In this document: positions 8,498 to 11,154 of the stretch, one piece after another | How the letters are laid out: the number at the start of each line of letters is the position of its first letter | Numbering within the stretch: position 1 is the stretch's first letter | Origin: Euperipatoides rowelli | Taxonomy: Eukaryota; Onychophora; Udeonychophora; Euonychophora; Peripatopsidae | Direction: 5' to 3' (one strand) | Assembly (NCBI GenBank): GCA_003024985.2 | Contig: PXIH01S0050805.1 | DNA: 11,154 nt | Translations under genes and position numbers: made by a program | Notes under the pieces: model-generated | What the model was told of the DNA's origin: nothing | What the model saw: only the letters and a program-made list of their open reading frames with translations | Database searches by the model: none

Positions 8498-8563
8498 GTT
8501 GCAACACAACACATCAAAGTGAAACTCAATTTCATGCCATGTATTGGACAGCATATCCTTCAT
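8498..8563 (-). pseudogene. Transposase C-terminal fragment
   Basis: Minus-strand codons from 8563 to 8498 read MKDMLSNTWHEIEFHFDVL and then CCN. The C-terminus of DUF4817-associated Tc1/mariner-like transposases ends in a block of the form MLxxVWxE(I/L)(E/D)YR(L/I)DVCRxTxGAHIE. Here W, E-I-E, D-V and the overall spacing match, while the final part is degenerate. The N-terminal fragment lies only about 150 bases upstream in transcript sense, where an intact gene would have several hundred, showing an internal deletion. Confidence 0.6.
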
Positions 8564-8712
8564 CGTGCTACCTATGGTGTCTGAACATTAAGGTTTGGTA
8601 CAGGTGTGCAGTAAACCTTGTCCTTAACCTAACCCTACAACAATAATCAAGTGGGATTATGTCACGCTTCACAGTGTTGGGTGATGTTGAATGATGACGA
8701 TGTTTAGCCTGA

Positions 8713-8844
8713 ACATAAACTTTGAGTATCCTTAAACTTCTTCATCCAAGCATGGATTGTAGGCACACTCGTGGTTGTTTCCCATATGCTGTTTGATATT
8801 TGTGTAACTGGAGATTTTATTTCTGCCAGCCACAAAACGCATGT
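8713..8844 (-). pseudogene. Transposase N-terminal helix-turn-helix fragment (DUF4817-like)
   Basis: On the minus strand 44 codons are open. They include VLWLAEIKSPVTQ and, 15 residues on, PTIHAWMKKFKDTQSL. DUF4817-type and related Tc1/mariner transposases begin with a helix-turn-helix of the form (V/I)xWLxExKSPVTVQ...PPSxxTIRxWYKxFKETGS, which this follows closely. The expected Gly after DT is replaced and the frame soon stops, so it is a dead copy. The other minus-strand open frame here (8953-8732) is an overlapping shadow. The match is by motif memory; a profile search would settle it. Confidence 0.65.
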
Positions 8845-9017
8845 TTTTTCTTGTACGGAGGGCATTTGCATTAAAAATGTTATGTAGCTCTATCTGTTGA
8901 ATAAAAAAAACTTTTGAGTTGATAAGCAAATTGTAGCCAAACAGTTTGTGCATACGATTTTTGGTTCATGAGTTGTGTTAAATCTTTATCATAAACATAA
9001 TTATCTGGCACCTTGTA

Positions 9018-9378
9018 TATAACAATTTGCTACTGTCGTACCGTTATTTAATTTTTTTATTGTTCTGATTGCCTATTTGGTAATTACTAATAATATAATT
9101 CAAGAACACTTTATATACAGTAACTATTTTATCAGTTTTAATTTTTTTTTTTAATTTTTCCCTTTTTTATTTATATTATTGAACTATTTTTATTGGCAAA
9201 ATAATTATTATTATATACAGTATGTTGATAACTAAAAGGGTAGATTGTTTGCGACCGCCAAGCTAGGTTTTGGCTCAGCATGGGGGGGGGAGTGAGATGT
9301 TATAAGTTTAAGTTCTATTGTGTGCAATTAAACTTTTTTTTTTCTATGAAAAATTTGTAATTTAAAATGGTTATGTTA
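9018..9378. other. Intergenic AT-rich stretch with a small GC-rich island
   Basis: This stretch is mostly A/T with short poly-T runs. The exception is about 9238-9296, where GCGACCGCCAAGCTAGG, GGCTCAGCATG and a run of nine G (9282-9290) stand out. The island has no open frame, splice pair or inverted repeat that I can see. It may be the remnant of an older insertion. Confidence 0.5.
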
Positions 9379-9380
9379 TA

Positions 9381-9503
9381 CAGATACTGTAGTTCTCAAT
9401 TTACATGAGTTTATGCAAGGCAATGTGAATTTATTATAATACTAAATTTGCATTCCAAACATGTGGAAATTAAACTCACATAAATCAAGAACTATAGTAC
9501 CTG
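9381..9503. mobile_element. TA-flanked MITE, Tc1/mariner- or pogo-like
   Basis: A 123-bp palindromic element is flanked by TA (9379-9380 and 9504-9505). Including the TA, its arms (9379-9412 and 9472-9505) match inversely at 28 of 34 positions, and all six differences are transitions (G-A or C-T). The ends begin TACAG, as in many pogo- and mariner-like elements. There is no coding capacity. The transition-only divergence suggests decay from a longer perfect hairpin, perhaps through methylated CpG loss. Confidence 0.65.
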
Positions 9504-9628
9504 TATTACATTCTATTTATGTAGAATTTGTTTGAAATAACACTAACATATATACTGGTTGGAAAATGTTGTTGGAAGAGGTATCTACATTATCTTCCTT
9601 AGTGAGAGAGGTTGTAATTAATTTTCTT

Positions 9629-9790
9629 TCTTATTTATTTATTTATTAATTTCGTTAACCAACAACGGTAAATACCAATTATTGTTAGCCTGGCAATATT
9701 ACATAAAAACATTAAGTAACAATTCAAACTGTACATTATTTATAAGCAAAGCAAGAATCAATATAATATGAAATCCCAACAAAAAAAAAT
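9629..9790 (-). mobile_element. Possible 3' tail of a non-LTR retrotransposon
   Basis: Read on the minus strand, a non-coding stretch ends ...TACCGTTGTTGGTTAACGAA followed by a (TAAA)n-type tail (9631-9648 on the + strand as TTTATTTATTTATT). Many arthropod LINEs end in a short 3' UTR followed by such a tetranucleotide array rather than poly-A. No reverse-transcriptase sequence is attached and no target duplication was found. The call rests on this tail layout only. Confidence 0.27.
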
Positions 9791-10405
9791 CAAGAATCAT
9801 ACATAGAATTACATTAGAAGTTGACTACAAATTAAAACAAGCATAGTAATAGTAAAATAATTTGTGCAAAAATAAAAACAGATTGTTTTATGATTACAAG
9901 TTGTGATCAATAGATCATTGCTATCAGTTTAAAAAAATATTGGTGAGGATAGCCTGAAAAACATTGTCCTTCGTTGAAAACTGAAGCAGAATCGTCAAAT
10001 TCTTAACGTTTTAACAGTGAGGGGTAAAACTTTATACCTGTGATTAGCTTAGGTGAAACGGATTATTTATTTTTTTAGGTTTGAAATATGTGATGTTTTG
10101 TTAGAAAATACATACTGTCTATATATTCCACTTTTCTAAATGAACAATATTTTTTTCCCCAATGTGAAATAAAACTATCAGTATGATTAGTTTAGGGCAA
10201 ACAATAAAGAAGTTTTGGCTTGGAATACATAGTACTTGTCATTAATAAAATGAAATATTTATTTTTATAAGAAAATATAAGTTGAAAACGCTTCATTTCT
10301 GCAACTAATTTTTTTTTTTATTGTTCCCCTTAACTCTCAGCTTAACATAGTTTTATAAGGAAAAGTTTACTCAAATTTGATTTACATACCGGTTTCCAGT
10401 AACCT

Positions 10406-10432
10406 AAACACACAAGTCAAGAACTGCCTGTA
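10406..10432 (-). repeat. Solitary MITE-like arm related to the 9381-9503 element
   Basis: Read on the minus strand this is TACAGG, then AGTTCTTGACTTGTGTG and TTT. The right arm of the 123-bp MITE reads TACAGG, six extra bases, then AGTTCTTGATTTATGTGAGTTT. The shared block suggests the same or a sister family. No inverted partner was found within a few hundred bases, so this is a lone end or a chance resemblance. Confidence 0.4.
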
Positions 10433-11154
10433 TTTACATATTTATGTAGTTGAGTTGAATAAAGGATCATCTTGCTATTGAAATAAGCTATTCTCAATTT
10501 GGTTTAAAAGTTAATAAACATCTATTAAATAAGAAATAGAGATAGGCCTCAAGCAAATCGTATTTTCCTCTTATCGCCCTACTTTTTTTAAAAAATAACG
10601 AAAAACATTCATATTTAACATTCATTGACAGCTTCATTTATATACGTTTTAAATATGCTTTGTTAAAAGATTTGGTGGTACGCTTGCTGTCACTATAAAT
10701 AAATAAATCATCGTTCAAGGACATTTTTTTATTTGAATTTAAAGCAGTCGCATTGATTTGATTGTATTGTGCTTGGTACAGCGAAAGGTAGTGTCGATCT
10801 TTATTTTATCTTCCTAGCCCTTTGGTTTTAACCTGGCAGCTGTCCAATCTTCTACTCTATCCTAGGTGAGGGGGGCGGACATGCTGTATATACACTATAA
10901 AGCAATAAATAAATATTCTTATAAAATCCATTATCATCCCTAGATCAAAGAAAATTGATTTTATTTTTAGTAAAATTATAAATCTTCTTGATTAATGTCT
11001 GCCTTACTTTTTTTTTTAACTAATGCCCAAAAAAAACCTTTGGATTTTTATATTGTTAAAAGCTTTATTATAAAAAAAATAAAATTATAGAAATCATAAT
11101 TTATTCATTTTTTTATGTATTCAATAAATCAACTAGTAAAACTGTTCAGATTTT

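Larger units (their letters stand above)
8356..9015 (-). mobile_element. Internally deleted Tc1/mariner-like transposon relic
   Basis: A 660-bp element is flanked by TA on both sides (8354-8355 and 9016-9017), the target duplication of the Tc1/mariner superfamily. Inverted repeats of about 54 bp run inward from both ends. They share CAAGGTG, AATTA, TTTATGATAA, ATTTAA and AACTCATGAACC in the same order, with roughly four in five bases identical and a one-base length difference. The minus strand keeps the start and the end of a transposase gene (separate entries), but the central part that should hold the catalytic acidic residues is missing. Complete relatives should be more than 1 kb. It lies downstream of POSH. 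Confidence 0.88.
9506..11154. other. Downstream intergenic region without a recognisable gene
   Basis: Apart from the possible LINE tail (9629-9790) and the MITE-like arm (10406-10432) this is AT-rich sequence with poly-A/T runs and TAAA-type short repeats (about 10696-10707 and 10906-10914). A somewhat GC-richer patch at 10790-10885 contains TTCCTAG at 10811-10817 and CTAG|GTGAGG at 10862-10871. It could be mistaken for a 48-bp exon, but nothing in its translation is recognisable. The last 270 bases are plain A/T-rich. Confidence 0.5.

Noticed and set aside
8626-8640. Telomere-like TTAACCTAACCCTA word
   Set aside because: It is a single instance inside the Tc1/mariner-like relic with no tandem array, so not an interstitial telomere.
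10818-10865. 48-bp segment between TTCCTAG and a GTGAGG donor-like site
   Set aside because: The length, the lack of any recognisable peptide and the position far downstream of the POSH stop codon make it a chance pair of splice-like sites.

Overview
The window is AT-rich nuclear DNA from an invertebrate animal. It carries the last three coding exons of one gene, read on the + strand, with long introns and a flank filled with decayed transposable elements. The exons encode the C-terminus of POSH (the SH3RF family), a RING-type E3 ubiquitin ligase and JNK-pathway scaffold. They end in the family's fourth and last SH3 domain. Introns with GT-AG borders, AATAAA signals and several eukaryotic transposon types rule out a prokaryote. 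A Tc1/mariner-like relic whose DNA-binding region resembles the DUF4817 type, common in arthropod genomes, hints at an arthropod, but species cannot be fixed from this sequence. Two N calls (4492, 4871) mark it as draft assembly.

Layout. Positions 1-2585 are the 3' part of an intron. It holds a 453-bp hAT relic (987-1439) with a perfect 8-bp target duplication and a degenerate ~85-bp tandem repeat (1680-1930). Exon A is 2586-2689. The next intron (2690-6157) holds a probable non-LTR retrotransposon fragment (3620-3841), a GGTTCGG-rich element starting at 3887 with a ~110-bp tandem repeat in it (4081-4310), and a second hAT-like element (4509-5166). Exon B is 6158-6304, followed by an 810-bp intron with no recognisable feature. 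Exon C is 7115-7283 and carries the SH3 domain and the stop codon. The 3' UTR probably ends near 7967, after AATAAA at 7937. Beyond the gene lie a 660-bp deleted Tc1/mariner-like relic (8356-9015), a 123-bp TA-flanked MITE (9381-9503), a possible LINE tail (9629-9790), a solitary MITE-like arm (10406-10432) and AT-rich sequence with no second gene.

The three exons join in a consistent phase (0 / 2 / 2) and give 139 residues with no internal stop. All other open frames are short and look like chance or transposon decay. I found no undescribed functional system. What merits a second look is the transposon archaeology and an unusual excess of TACAGTA/TACTGTA and TAGGCCTA words.
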